A stretch of DNA of 64,000 nucleotides from Desulfovibrio sp. Huiquan2017 (GCF_017351175.1 NZ_JAFMPN010000015.1:56522-120521); one strand, 5' to 3'. Numbered from the stretch's first letter, positions 25,721 through 34,417 are shown. Translations and numbers: made by a program. The notes: a model not told the origin generated them from the letters alone.

Positions 25721-26779
25721 ATGCATAATCTTATCGAGCTGAACAAGAACGACCTCGAGGCCTTTGTGGCCGAAGACCTCAAGGAACCCCGCTACCGGGC
25801 CGAACAGATCTGGCAATGGCTGTGGCAAAAGCGCGTGCGCGGCGTGGAGGCCATGACCAACCTGTCCAAGTCGCTGCGCGAGAAGCTGGCCTCCATGGCG
25901 ACCATCGCCTGGCCGGAGATCGCCCAGGTGGCCGAGAGCCGGGACGGGACCATCAAATTCTTGCTGAGGCTTTCCGACGGCAAGCTCATCGAGACGGTGC
26001 TCATCCCCATGCAGGACCGCTATTCCCAATGCCTGTCCACCCAGGTGGGCTGCGCCATGGCCTGCACGTTCTGCAACACCGGCAAGCTCGGCTTCGAGCG
26101 CAATCTGACCTACGGCGAGATCATGGGCCAGATTCTGGTGGGCCGCCAATATCTGGCCGACCGGGGGATGAATGAGCTCAAGAACCTCGTGTTCATGGGC
26201 ATGGGCGAACCGCTGCTGAATCTCGACACGCTCGTCCGGGTCCTGACGGACCTGCCGTGCGAACGCGGCCTGTCCCTGTCCTGGCGGCGGTCCATGGTCT
26301 CCACCGTGGGCTTTCCGGACAAGCTCAAGATTCTGGGGGACCTGGAAATCGCCTTGCCCGCCATCTCCCTGCACGCGCCCACCCAGGAGCTGCGCGCGCG
26401 GATCATGCCCAAGGCGGCCAAGGTCCACCTGGACGACCTCATGGCCGCGCTTGCGGCCTATCCCATGCGTCCGCGCGAGCGGATCACCTTCGAATACCTG
26501 CTGCTCAAGGACGTCAATGACTCCATGGAGCACGCGGACCAACTGGCGAAACTCATCGACCGCAAAAAGGGCAAGATCAACCTCATCGCCTACAACGCCA
26601 CCGAGGGGATGCCCTACGGCGCGCCGGACCGCGACCGGGTCGAGGCCTTTGAAAAGCGGCTGTGGGACCACGGCCTGACCGCTTTCATCCGCCGCTCCAT
26701 GGGGGCCGACATCAAGGCGGCCTGCGGCCAGCTCAAGGCCGACAGCCTCGAAAAAGGAACGGTCCCTCCGGTCTCCTGA
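25721..26779 (+). CDS. rlmN: 23S rRNA (adenine-C2)-methyltransferase RlmN
   Basis: A 352-residue radical SAM enzyme that methylates C2 of A2503 in 23S rRNA and A37 in some tRNAs. The [4Fe-4S] binding motif CxxxCxxC is C111-C115-C118 (GCAMACTFCNTG). Further RlmN hallmarks are YRAEQIWQWLWQKRV, NLVFMGMGEPLLN and ISLHAPTQELRARIMP, and a C-terminal cysteine that carries the methyl group lies in IKAACGQL. The ATG at 25721 follows AAGGAA. The gene stands alone. Confidence 0.96.
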   Translation: MHNLIELNKNDLEAFVAEDLKEPRYRAEQIWQWLWQKRVRGVEAMTNLSKSLREKLASMATIAWPEIAQVAESRDGTIKFLLRLSDGKLIETVLIPMQDRYSQCLSTQVGCAMACTFCNTGKLGFERNLTYGEIMGQILVGRQYLADRGMNELKNLVFMGMGEPLLNLDTLVRVLTDLPCERGLSLSWRRSMVSTVGFPDKLKILGDLEIALPAISLHAPTQELRARIMPKAAKVHLDDLMAALAAYPMRPRERITFEYLLLKDVNDSMEHADQLAKLIDRKKGKINLIAYNATEGMPYGAPDRDRVEAFEKRLWDHGLTAFIRRSMGADIKAACGQLKADSLEKGTVPPVS

Positions 26780-26942
26780 AAAGGAAAAGCATGTTGAAAT
26801 CCGCCTTGCGGCGGAAACGGGATGACTCCGCCCGGACTCCTCGCGTCCCGGAGCGCGCCCTTTGGTGCGGGCTTTCCGGCTGCGCCGATGTGCGGCTGCG
26901 AAAAGGGAGCCGACGGGATAGGTCCCATCGAAAAAGGGCGGC

Positions 26943-27749
26943 TTAACGGTCCAGGCCGTGCTTGCGGCGCAGGCTGTTCACCAACTGGGAACGGGTGTTC
27001 ATGAATTCGTCGAACTGCCGCATGACCCGGGGGCGTCTGATGGAGGACAGCCGGTAGACGCCGTCCACGTGCGGCAGCGAGGGGTCGTAGACCAGCTTGT
27101 CCCGAATGCCCATGGTCGTCAGCAGGTGGCGGGCCGCCTGCACGCAGGCGTAGACGCCGTCCACCCTGCCTCGGATTCCCTTGCTCAGCAGCCCGGAGAT
27201 GGTCAGGTTTTCCGATATCCGGATGGTCCTGGAGTCGATGGGCGGATCGAGCAGCCACGGCTCGAATCCGGCGAGGATGCCCAGGGTCTTGATCACCTGC
27301 ATGCCCTTGCCCACGTTCTCGGGCTTGACCAGGATGCCGTCGGTGAATGAGCAGATCGGGACGGAATACGCGATTTGCAGCCCCTTGCGCCGGGACGGAT
27401 GCCAGGTTGGGGAATCCGGAAATTTCAAGTCCAGGGAGCGACCCTCCAGGTATTCCTGGTAGAGCCGTTTTACCGGCAGGGGCACGTAGGCCATGGTGTA
27501 GCCGTATTCGATGGCGAAGGAATCCAGAAGATCGCGGGCGAAGCCCTCGTAGTCGCCGTTTCGGAAGGAGCCGTAGGGCGGGTAGTCGATGCTTTCCACC
27601 CCCACGGTCAGCCGGATGGGTTCGGCCCGGGCCGGGCCGGGCGACAGCGCCGGGGCGCAGAGTGCGCAGAGGACGCAGAGCGCGGCGAGCAGAGCCCGTT
27701 GGCGGTGCGCGGCCGGGACGGCGGGGCGATGTGCGGATCGGAGAGGCAT
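26943..27749 (-). CDS. Family 3 extracellular solute-binding protein
   Basis: A 268-residue protein with a long, arginine-containing N-terminal signal region (hydrophobic core ALLAALCVLCALCAPAL, cleavage after GPARA) and a periplasmic-binding-protein type 3 body (LTVGVESIDYPPYGSFRNGD, GFARDLLDSFAIEYGY). There is no ABC permease nearby. Several similar orphan binding proteins occur in this window; in related bacteria such proteins often act as sensory or unknown accessory proteins. Ligand unknown. Confidence 0.75.
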   Translation of the reverse strand: MPLRSAHRPAVPAAHRQRALLAALCVLCALCAPALSPGPARAEPIRLTVGVESIDYPPYGSFRNGDYEGFARDLLDSFAIEYGYTMAYVPLPVKRLYQEYLEGRSLDLKFPDSPTWHPSRRKGLQIAYSVPICSFTDGILVKPENVGKGMQVIKTLGILAGFEPWLLDPPIDSRTIRISENLTISGLLSKGIRGRVDGVYACVQAARHLLTTMGIRDKLVYDPSLPHVDGVYRLSSIRRPRVMRQFDEFMNTRSQLVNSLRRKHGLDR

Positions 27750-27943
27750 GTTCGTCTAGGGTTCCTCGGATCAGGTCTCGGGGCCTTGCCGGAGATAACG
27801 CGTATTCGTTCGGCTGGCAATGTCCGTCTTCGGTCCGGCCGCCGGAAAGGCCCGAGATCCGGGGGTTGCCATCCCTCTGCTACATATGTATGGGTAGCGC
27901 CAGCCGCAGAAGCGCTGCGGACATCATATATCAGGAGTGCAGC

Positions 27944-28225
27944 ATGGCAGCCACCGTGGACGAAATCACCATCAACTATTCCGAAGACAACCAGCTCATC
28001 GTCAAGGAGCTGGATAAGGTCGTGCTTTCCAAGGGCGCCTGGACCACCATCGTGTTCCGCTACCAGGAACTCAATCGCGCCAAAGGCGAGTACGGCCCGG
28101 ACAAATACACCATCCGCCGCTATCAGAAGGTGGACGGCACCTATCGCCCCAAGTCCAAGTTCAACATCTCCTCCCAGGCGCAGGCCCGGAAGATCGTGGA
28201 CGCCCTGGGCGCCTGGATCGACTAG
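27944..28225 (+). CDS. Small protein (93 aa), possibly PC4-like ssDNA-binding
   Basis: A 93-residue protein with a good site (CAGGAG) before the ATG at 27944. The middle KGEYGPDKYTIRRYQKVDGT and the end ISSQAQARKIVDALGAWI look like the beta-sheet plus C-terminal helix arrangement of PC4/YdbC single-stranded DNA-binding domains, but the similarity is weak and by eye only. It lies 16 bases upstream of nfo, so the two are likely co-transcribed, which would fit a DNA-repair or DNA-binding role. Confidence 0.6.
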   Translation: MAATVDEITINYSEDNQLIVKELDKVVLSKGAWTTIVFRYQELNRAKGEYGPDKYTIRRYQKVDGTYRPKSKFNISSQAQARKIVDALGAWID

Positions 28226-28241
28226 GCGGACGGATCCTTTC

Positions 28242-29087
28242 ATGTTTTTGGGCGCGCACATGTCCATCGCCGGGGGCCTGCACATGGCCTTTGAACGGAT
28301 CATGCGGGTGGACGGCACGGCCCTGCAGATATTCACCCGCAACCAGCGGCAGTGGAAGGTCCCCGCACTGAGCGAGTACGACGCGGAACTGTTCGCGGCG
28401 GCCTGGGACCAATGGGGCGACTACCCGGTCGCGGCCCACGACTCCTATCTGATCAATCTCGCCTCGGACAAACCGGACCTGCTCAAGCGCTCGACCCTGG
28501 CCTTTGCCGAGGAACTCCGGCGCATCGAGACCCTGTCCATCCCGTACCTGGTCACCCATCCGGGCTCCCACCTGGGCGCGGGCGTGGAGGCGGGCATCGA
28601 ACGCTATGCGGCCAACCTGGACCGGGCCATCGAAGCGTCCGGCACGGAAAGCGGGTTGGTCCTGCTGGAGACCACGGCCGGGCAGGGCACCAATCTGGGG
28701 GCCTCCTTCGAGGAGCTGGCCGCCATTATCGAGGCCTCGGCCCACCCGGGCCGCCTCGGGGTCTGCTACGACACCTGCCACACCTTCGCCGCCGGGTACG
28801 ACATCCGCACCCCGGCAGCCTATGCGGCCACCTTCGAGGCCTTCGACCGGGTCATCGGCTTGGACCGCTTGAAGTTTTTCCACCTGAACGACTCCAAGAA
28901 CGAACTCGGCTCCCGCAAGGACCGGCACGAACACATCGGCCGGGGCGCGATCGGCGAGGAGGGGTTCCGCAACCTCATGCGCGACCCGCGCTTCGCGGAC
29001 GTTCCCAAGACCCTGGAGACCCCCAAGCAGGAAGACCTCCAGGACGACGTGCGCAATCTGACGCTCTTGCGCGAACTGGCGAAATAG
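28242..29087 (+). CDS. nfo: Endonuclease IV (AP endonuclease)
   Basis: A 281-residue zinc-dependent AP endonuclease of the Nfo family, which cleaves 5' to abasic sites in base-excision repair. Family motifs are GAHMSIAGGLHMAFER at the N terminus, THPGSHLGAG, LLETTAGQGTNLGASFEEL, GVCYDTCHTFAAGYD and FFHLNDSKNELGSRKDRHEH with HIGRGAIG; these contain the metal-binding His, Glu and Asp residues. Length is typical. It follows the small putative DNA-binding protein gene and precedes a HAD hydrolase gene by about 50 bases. Confidence 0.96.
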   Translation: MFLGAHMSIAGGLHMAFERIMRVDGTALQIFTRNQRQWKVPALSEYDAELFAAAWDQWGDYPVAAHDSYLINLASDKPDLLKRSTLAFAEELRRIETLSIPYLVTHPGSHLGAGVEAGIERYAANLDRAIEASGTESGLVLLETTAGQGTNLGASFEELAAIIEASAHPGRLGVCYDTCHTFAAGYDIRTPAAYAATFEAFDRVIGLDRLKFFHLNDSKNELGSRKDRHEHIGRGAIGEEGFRNLMRDPRFADVPKTLETPKQEDLQDDVRNLTLLRELAK

Positions 29088-29139
29088 GCTCTCATTCCAC
29101 CGCAACCGCACTGTTTTTCCCGGATACCGGAGGCCCCGC

Positions 29140-29805
29140 TTGAAACTGGACGCCATCATCTTCGACTTCGACGGCACCCTGGCCGATGTACCTCTGGACT
29201 TCGATTTCATGAAGACCAAGATCGCGGCCCTGGGCGAGGTGTTCATGGACGAGCGCCCGGTGCCGGACGGCACGCCCGCCCTGGAGTGGCTGGACAAGCT
29301 CTCCCGGCAGGTCATGGAGCGCGATCGGGACGAGGGCATGGAGTTTTTGTCCCGGGGGCGGCTGGTCATTGCGGCCACGGAGCTGGATGCGGCCCGTGAC
29401 GGCCGTCTGTACGAGTTCACCCGGCCGGTGCTCGACGACCTCAAGGCGCGCGGCGTGGCCCCGGGCGTGATTTCGCGGAATATCTCGGCGGCCATCAAGA
29501 CGGTCTTCCCGGATATCGAGGAGCACCTCAAGGTCTTTCTGCCCCGGGAGGCCGCGCCCCGGCTCAAGCCGGACCCGGCGCACCTGCTCCAGGCCCTCGA
29601 TCTGCTGGGCATTGCTCCCGAACGGGCGCTCATGGTCGGCGATCACCCCATGGATGTGGAGACCGGCAAGCGGGCCGGAGCACTGGCCGCGGGCGTGACC
29701 TCCGGGAACATCGACGCCGCCGGTTTCGCTCATCTGGCCCCGGATTTCGTGGCCGCCGACGTGGCCGCGCTCATGCGGGAACTCGAACGGTCCGGGCTGA
29801 TTTAG
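29140..29805 (+). CDS. HAD-family hydrolase
   Basis: A 221-residue haloacid dehalogenase-type phosphatase. Motif I is IIFDFDGTLADVP with the nucleophilic aspartate at residue 9, the late motif is ALMVGDHPMDVETGKRAG, and a helical cap lies between. It starts at a TTG at 29140 with GGAGG upstream, which fits better than any later start because motif I begins immediately. The closest relatives in appearance are phosphoglycolate phosphatase-like enzymes. The stop overlaps the end of the convergent LysR gene by 4 bases. Confidence 0.85.
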   Translation: MKLDAIIFDFDGTLADVPLDFDFMKTKIAALGEVFMDERPVPDGTPALEWLDKLSRQVMERDRDEGMEFLSRGRLVIAATELDAARDGRLYEFTRPVLDDLKARGVAPGVISRNISAAIKTVFPDIEEHLKVFLPREAAPRLKPDPAHLLQALDLLGIAPERALMVGDHPMDVETGKRAGALAAGVTSGNIDAAGFAHLAPDFVAADVAALMRELERSGLI

Positions 29806-30683
29806 TCCAATTCCCAGCAGCGCTTGACGTGGTCGATGACCGCGCGCATGACCGGGTCCTCGTCGTGCCGCTTCAGGTAGACGAAGTTCGCCTGGATGGA
29901 CAACTCGTCGTAGGACAGGGCATGCACGGGACGGCCGATGCGGTTGGCCGCCTGGACCTCGTTGCGTCGCAGGAAGGAAACACCTTTGCCCGCCGCCACG
30001 AGTACGCGGATGACCTCGTCGCCGTCCACTTCCAGCTGGACCGAGGGCTTGATCCCGTGGGACTTGAAGAACGGGTCGATGAGCTGTTGCAACGGGTTGT
30101 CGGACGGGTCCATGATCCAGGGCAAGCCGGACAGCCCGGCCAGCCCCTGGTCCACGCGGTCCTTCCAGATGTCCGGAACGGCCACGAAGAAGCGCGTCTT
30201 TTCGAGCGGCAGGGCGCATATCTCCGGGTAGCGCGGTTCGCCGAAGATGAATCCGCAGTCCAGCCGTCCGTCGCGGATGGCCCCCTGGACCGAAGTGGAG
30301 GCGCGCTGTTGGATCTGGAGCACGATCCGGGGGTGGTCCTCGCCCAGGGACGTCAGCAGGGGCACGATGCGCAGGTACTCGGCGTCCGTATTCAGCCCGA
30401 GCGACAGGTCGCCAACCAGTTCGTTGCCCATACTTCGCGCTTCCAGCGTCAGTTCGCGGGCCGTCTTGAGCACGTTTTCGGCCCGGACCTTGATGCGCTC
30501 TCCGGCCTCGGTCAGGCGCATGCCCTTGGGCGTGCGGATAAACAGCTTGGTTTCCAGCTCCTCCTCCAGGGCCTTGATGTGGGCGCTGACCGATGGCTGG
30601 CTGGTGTGCAGCCGCACCGAGGCGCGGGTCAGGTGTCCTTCCTCGGCCACCACCACGAACGTCTTGAGTTGGTATAATTCCAT
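29802..30683 (-). CDS. LysR-family transcriptional regulator (third paralogue)
   Basis: A 293-residue LysR regulator starting MELYQLKTFVVVAEEGHLTR, with helix-turn-helix segment TSQPSVSAHIKALEEELETKLF. It is clearly related to the two tandem LysR genes at 6.2-8.0 kb. Its ATG (30681-30683) forms the end of an 11-base perfect inverted repeat described separately. A divergent gene for a 53-residue membrane protein begins 175 bases away and is the likely target. Confidence 0.92.
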   Translation of the reverse strand: MELYQLKTFVVVAEEGHLTRASVRLHTSQPSVSAHIKALEEELETKLFIRTPKGMRLTEAGERIKVRAENVLKTARELTLEARSMGNELVGDLSLGLNTDAEYLRIVPLLTSLGEDHPRIVLQIQQRASTSVQGAIRDGRLDCGFIFGEPRYPEICALPLEKTRFFVAVPDIWKDRVDQGLAGLSGLPWIMDPSDNPLQQLIDPFFKSHGIKPSVQLEVDGDEVIRVLVAAGKGVSFLRRNEVQAANRIGRPVHALSYDELSIQANFVYLKRHDEDPVMRAVIDHVKRCWELD

Positions 30684-30739
30684 TCCCGATCAGCCTCCTT
30701 GATGTTCTCCATAATCATATCCGATTGAGATCGGGAATG
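30681..30739 (-). promoter_or_regulatory. Inverted repeat over the LysR start codon
   Basis: CATTCCCGATC (30681-30691) and GATCGGGAATG (30729-30739) are perfect reverse complements. Read on the minus strand, the start codon ATG is the last part of the 3' arm and the AAGGAGG ribosome binding site falls in the loop. It may be a translational control hairpin or an operator for the regulator. Confidence 0.55.
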
Positions 30740-30858
30740 TCATCAGAAATTCCGAACAACTGTATCAAACAAAACAATTGGATTGATTTCGACAAGATCC
30801 GTAGATCTGCAGATATGGAAAACCGTCCGTATCGGGCGGCAACACAAGGAGCAACACT

Positions 30859-31020
30859 ATGAGCATGGACAACGATACCCGACTGGCCATGATGCATATG
30901 CGCAATGAGGCGCACCGTCACGACAGCGTTCGTCCCCGCCGCAACAACAGCAGGCACATCCGCCCGGCCACCACGGCCCTGGCCGCCTTCGCTCTGCTCC
31001 TGTTCACTCGGGTCTTCTAA
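30859..31020 (+). CDS. Small membrane protein (53 aa), unknown
   Basis: A 53-residue protein with an AAGGAG site 8 bases before its ATG. It is basic and histidine/arginine-rich at the start (MSMDNDTRLAMMHMRNEAHR) and has a hydrophobic C-terminal helix (about residues 38-52, TTALAAFALLLFTRVF). It is transcribed divergently from the third LysR gene and is followed by a strong hairpin terminator, so it forms a one-gene transcript. No family recognised. Confidence 0.6.
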   Translation: MSMDNDTRLAMMHMRNEAHRHDSVRPRRNNSRHIRPATTALAAFALLLFTRVF

Positions 31021-31064
31021 ATTTACGGGAGCGACGCGCTCCCGCTTATACAGCGGGTTGGAGG

Positions 31065-31125
31065 CGCTCTTGTCCGGGGGATTTGCATCCTTTCCTCCTC
31101 ACGGACAAGAGCGGCTCTTTTTTTT
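31065..31125 (+). terminator. Intrinsic terminator with a CU-rich loop
   Basis: CGCTCTTGTCCG (31065-31076) pairs perfectly with CGGACAAGAGCG (31102-31113) around a 25-base loop, followed by CTC and at least eight T. The loop contains TTTCCTCCTC, complementary to Shine-Dalgarno sequences, so the end of this transcript could also act as a small regulatory RNA. Confidence 0.8.
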
Positions 31126-31147
31126 GGCGCGCGGAGCGCCGGTGGAA

Positions 31148-31190
31148 CGCGGCCCCACGGGCATCCCTTCCGGGGGCCCGTGGGGCCGCG
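31148..31190 (-). terminator. 15-base hairpin at the end of the DMT exporter gene
   Basis: CGCGGCCCCACGGGC (31148-31162) pairs perfectly with 31176-31190 around a 13-base loop. It lies just after the stop of the minus-strand exporter gene. There is no immediate T run, so it could block read-through from either side without being a classic intrinsic terminator. Confidence 0.6.
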
Positions 31191-31194
31191 TGCG

Positions 31195-32079
31195 TCAGGA
31201 CCGTTTTCTCGTGGCGGCGATGTAGGCGGCGATGGCGCCCATGATGATGGTGCCGCCTAGGGCCGTGGCGGCCGGGGGCTGTTCGCGGAACAGGGCGAAG
31301 ACCCAGAGAGGCGCGAGAACCGGGCTGATCAGGGCATAGGTGGCCATTTCGGCGGCCGGAATGTAGCGCGAGGAGACGGCGTTCAGGACCCGGCCGAGCG
31401 GGGCGGAAAGCAGTCCCATGCAGGCCATGACCAGCCATGTGCGGGCCGGGATGGCCGAGAGGTTGGCCGGGCCGGCCATGACCACGGCCATGAAGAGGCC
31501 GCCCAGGCCCACGACCAGCAGTCGGCTCATGGCCTTGAAGTGCCGCCACAGGGCGCCGTTCAGGGCCAGGCAGGTCACGCCCAGCAGGGCCAGGAGATCG
31601 CCGTGGATGTTGCCCGATCGCAGGGATCCGGACACGACCACGGCCATGCCGCAGATGACCCCGCCGATGGCCAGCCAGAGTTTGCCGGTGGTGCGCTCCT
31701 TCAGAAATATCCAGGCCGCCGCGGCCGTGAGCACGGGCCTGCCGCTCAGGATCATCATGGTGTTGGCCACGGTGGTGTGCTTGATGCTGAGCACGAACAT
31801 GGAGGCGCTGCCCAGGATGATCAGGCCGGAGAGCACGGCGGGCCAGCCGCTTTCCTTCATGGTTTTGACCAGCCCGCGCTCGTCCGTAACCTGGATGAGC
31901 GAGAACATGGACAGCGCGGAGAACAAGCCGAACAGGAACGCGGTTTCATAGCCGCCCACGCTCGACAGGCGGACGAAGATCGGGTCGAAGCTGAGCAGGA
32001 TGCCGCCCGTGAGGGCCGCCATGCGCCCTTTGGCCTGGGCGTTTTCCGGGATGAGGGTCTTGATTTGCGCTATGGTCAT
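31195..32079 (-). CDS. DMT-superfamily (EamA) transporter
   Basis: A 294-residue membrane protein with about ten transmembrane helices in two EamA halves. The first half contains AALTGGILLSFDPIFVRLSS; the second ends with SPVLAPLWVFALFREQPPAA and GGTIIMGAIAAYIAATRKRS, a typical EamA close. Such proteins export metabolites or drugs. A TetR gene is divergently transcribed 108 bases away, and two palindromes lie between them, so expression is probably de-repressed by a ligand of that regulator. Confidence 0.87.
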   Translation of the reverse strand: MTIAQIKTLIPENAQAKGRMAALTGGILLSFDPIFVRLSSVGGYETAFLFGLFSALSMFSLIQVTDERGLVKTMKESGWPAVLSGLIILGSASMFVLSIKHTTVANTMMILSGRPVLTAAAAWIFLKERTTGKLWLAIGGVICGMAVVVSGSLRSGNIHGDLLALLGVTCLALNGALWRHFKAMSRLLVVGLGGLFMAVVMAGPANLSAIPARTWLVMACMGLLSAPLGRVLNAVSSRYIPAAEMATYALISPVLAPLWVFALFREQPPAATALGGTIIMGAIAAYIAATRKRS

Positions 32080-32093
32080 GTGGACTCCTTTTT

Positions 32094-32115
32094 AATCATA
32101 CTGATGAGTATGATT
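32094..32115. promoter_or_regulatory. TetR operator candidate 1
   Basis: AATCATACT-GATG-AGTATGATT is a perfect 9-base inverted repeat with a 4-base spacer. It lies 15 bases upstream of the DMT exporter start, overlapping its likely promoter. Confidence 0.78.
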
Positions 32116-32145
32116 TAAGAGAGGAGGGTTCGCCTTGTCAACAAG

Positions 32146-32167
32146 AATCATACTGTGTAGTATGTTT
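32146..32167. promoter_or_regulatory. TetR operator candidate 2
   Basis: AATCATACT-GTGT-AGTATGTTT repeats the first palindrome with one mismatch in the outer arm. It ends about 20 bases before the TetR start, over its probable promoter, so it should mediate autoregulation. Confidence 0.78.
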
Positions 32168-32187
32168 TTAGTACGGGAGGTTTGGTC

Positions 32188-32775
32188 ATGAAGAAGATGG
32201 AAGTGAAGCGGGAGAAGAATCGGGCGGCCATTCTGACGGCGGCCCGGGAGGTCTTTCGTTCCGAGGGATACGTCGGGGCGGGCATGGACCGGATCGCGCA
32301 GTTGGCCGGGGTGACCAAGCAGACGGTGTATCGCTATTTCGCGTCCAAGGAGGTGTTGTACCAGGCCTCGCTGGCGGCTCGGCATCAGGACCGCAAGGAC
32401 GGTTTCCTGGACGCCCTGGACCTGCCCGACGCGCGGGAGGGACTGGCGCGCTTCGCCGAGGGATTTTTGCGGGTGCACATGGCCGAGGACCATCTGGCGT
32501 CGGTCCGGCTGCTGCTGTCCGAGGGGCCGACCGCTCCGGAAATGACCCGCGCCTATTATGCGGTGGGACCGAAGTTGACCGAGGCCCGGCTGATCGGATT
32601 TCTGCGGGAGCGGCTCGGGTTCGAAGACCCCGAGTACGGGGTCAGGCTTCTTCTGGGCGGCCTATTGTCCCTGCGCATGCATGTTCTGGTGGGGCTGGTC
32701 CCGCTGCCGGGCCCGGAGCAACAGCGTGAGCATGCCCGTCGCATCGTGGACGTGTTCCTGGCCGGACGCTCCTGA
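32188..32775 (+). CDS. TetR-family transcriptional regulator
   Basis: A 195-residue TetR-type repressor. The N-terminal DNA-binding part reads ILTAAREVFRSEGYVGAGMD, RIAQLAGVTKQTVYRYFASK and EVLYQASL; the rest is a helical ligand-binding domain (including a YfiR/TetR_C-like DAREGLARFAEGFLRVHMAE). The ATG at 32188 follows GGGAGG at 7 bases. The divergent EamA exporter and the two matching palindromes between them indicate local control of export. The inducer cannot be inferred. Confidence 0.9.
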   Translation: MKKMEVKREKNRAAILTAAREVFRSEGYVGAGMDRIAQLAGVTKQTVYRYFASKEVLYQASLAARHQDRKDGFLDALDLPDAREGLARFAEGFLRVHMAEDHLASVRLLLSEGPTAPEMTRAYYAVGPKLTEARLIGFLRERLGFEDPEYGVRLLLGGLLSLRMHVLVGLVPLPGPEQQREHARRIVDVFLAGRS

Positions 32776-32807
32776 TTTCGAGAGATCCGTCCGCCCGGAG
32801 ACTGGTC

Positions 32808-33683
32808 CTATTTCACGGCAACCCAACTGGAGAGGGTGGAGACCAGGGCAACGGCCCCGGCCAGGGCGAGCAGTTGGCTCGCGGGCAGGAATTGCAGGTG
32901 GATGAGGAAGGGCGGAAAGTTCAGGGCGTCGGCCAAGGCCGAGTGGGTGGCGGCGAGTAGGCCGATGCCCAGTGCCGCGCCGAGAAGCCCCTGGGCCAGG
33001 CCGCCGATGAGCAGAGGCCAGCGGATGTAGGCCGGGCTTGCGCCTACCAGGGAGAGGATTTCGACCTCGTCCATGCGCGTGAGCAGAGAGAGTTTGATGG
33101 TGTTGTGGACCACCAGCGAGACGATCAGGGCCAGGAAGCCGAGAACCGGCCAGACCACCAGGCGGGTCAGGGTTCGCCAACCCTGGGCCAGGTCCGCCTG
33201 GAACGGGGTGTAGTTGACCTTGTCCACGCCGGGCAGGGATTTGAGCCGGGTCAGCAGATCGGCGGCCCACCCCGCCCGTTGCGCCTCGGGCGGCACGGCG
33301 AACGCGGCCAGGCCGGAATAGGGCAGGGGGTTCTTCTCGGCCAGCCAGGAAAAATCGCCGGTCTCGCCCAGGGCGGTGGCCAGTTCGGTCAGGGCGGTCC
33401 GGGGCGTGAATGTCTTGAAGCCGGTCAGATGGTCCATGGCCCGGACGGTCTCCCAGTCTTTCTCCACTTGGTCCTGGGGCGCGCCGACCTTCCAATAGAT
33501 CTGGAACTCGACCTTGCCCCGGGAGCGGAGCAACTCCTGGTTGACGTTGTGCATGCCGATCAGGATCAGCCCGGTAAGCAGGGTGATCATGCCCACGGCC
33601 AACAGGGTCAGCACCTGGGCGAAGGGGTGCAGGCGCAGGTCGGCCATGCCGCGCAGGGTCAGGCGAAGGAACGGTCCGATCAC
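32808..33683 (-). CDS. ftsX: Cell division protein FtsX
   Basis: A 291-residue membrane protein with four transmembrane helices (near residues 22-44, 168-190, 215-240 and 260-285) and a large extracytoplasmic loop after the first, the FtsX arrangement. Recognisable segments include LRLTLRGMADLRLHPFAQVL and SLLTRMDEVEILSLVGASPA, the latter a conserved FtsX cytoplasmic motif. With FtsE it controls cell-wall hydrolases at the septum. It overlaps ftsE by 4 bases. Confidence 0.93.
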   Translation of the reverse strand: MIGPFLRLTLRGMADLRLHPFAQVLTLLAVGMITLLTGLILIGMHNVNQELLRSRGKVEFQIYWKVGAPQDQVEKDWETVRAMDHLTGFKTFTPRTALTELATALGETGDFSWLAEKNPLPYSGLAAFAVPPEAQRAGWAADLLTRLKSLPGVDKVNYTPFQADLAQGWRTLTRLVVWPVLGFLALIVSLVVHNTIKLSLLTRMDEVEILSLVGASPAYIRWPLLIGGLAQGLLGAALGIGLLAATHSALADALNFPPFLIHLQFLPASQLLALAGAVALVSTLSSWVAVK

Positions 33684-34417
33684 AGTCCCTCCTTATCCGC
33701 GAAGGGATCGTCGAACGGTTCGTCCGGGAATTGATCCGGCTCGTCGCCGTTGTCGCCGCCGGGACCCGCGATGCGCCCGTCCTGCAAATGGAGGATGCGC
33801 GCGCCCGGCACGCACTCCAGGACTTCGGTGGAGTGGGTGGCCATGATCACGGACGTGCCGTAGGTGTGGAACTGCTTGAATATCTCCATGAGATGCAGGG
33901 TCAGGTCAACATCCAGGTTGCCGGTGGGCTCGTCGGCCAGGATAAGCTCGGGGTTGGCGACCATGGACCGGGCGATGGCCACGCGCTGCTGTTCGCCGCC
34001 GGAGAGGCGTTCGCACAGGGAATAGCTGCGCGTCTCCAGGCCCAGCGCCCGGATGATGGCGCGCACGCGGCGTTCCAGGTGCGTGCGGGGCATGCCCCGC
34101 ACCTCCAGCGCCATGGCCACGTTGTCGAAGACCGTGCGCTCGGGCAGGATCTTGAAATCCTGGAAGACCACGCCGACCTTGCGGCGGAGCTTGGGGATAT
34201 CGCGTTTTTTCAGAGTGTTGAGCTGAAAGCCGGCCACAGCGGCGCGGCCCCGGGTAACGGGCAGTGCGCCGTAGAGCAGACGCAGGAGCGTGGTCTTGCC
34301 CGCGCCCGAGTGGCCCGTGAGAAAAAGGAACTCGCCTTTTTCCAGGGTGAAGGAGATGTCCTTGAGGGCCCAGTAGGACCCGAAGTTGTAGGACAGTCGT
34401 TCCACATTGACCATCAT
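33680..34417 (-). CDS. ftsE: Cell division ATP-binding protein FtsE
   Basis: A 245-residue ABC ATPase. Walker A is [11 protein letters not shown], the signature is [15 protein letters not shown], Walker B is [12 protein letters not shown] and the switch histidine lies in MATHSTEVL. The N terminus [20 protein letters not shown] is typical of FtsE. It has an acidic C-terminal extension ([20 protein letters not shown], ending DKEGL). The start could be either of two adjacent ATG codons. The FtsX gene follows with a 4-base overlap. Confidence 0.95.
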   Translation of the reverse strand: MMVNVERLSYNFGSYWALKDISFTLEKGEFLFLTGHSGAGKTTLLRLLYGALPVTRGRAAVAGFQLNTLKKRDIPKLRRKVGVVFQDFKILPERTVFDNVAMALEVRGMPRTHLERRVRAIIRALGLETRSYSLCERLSGGEQQRVAIARSMVANPELILADEPTGNLDVDLTLHLMEIFKQFHTYGTSVIMATHSTEVLECVPGARILHLQDGRIAGPGGDNGDEPDQFPDEPFDDPFADKEGL

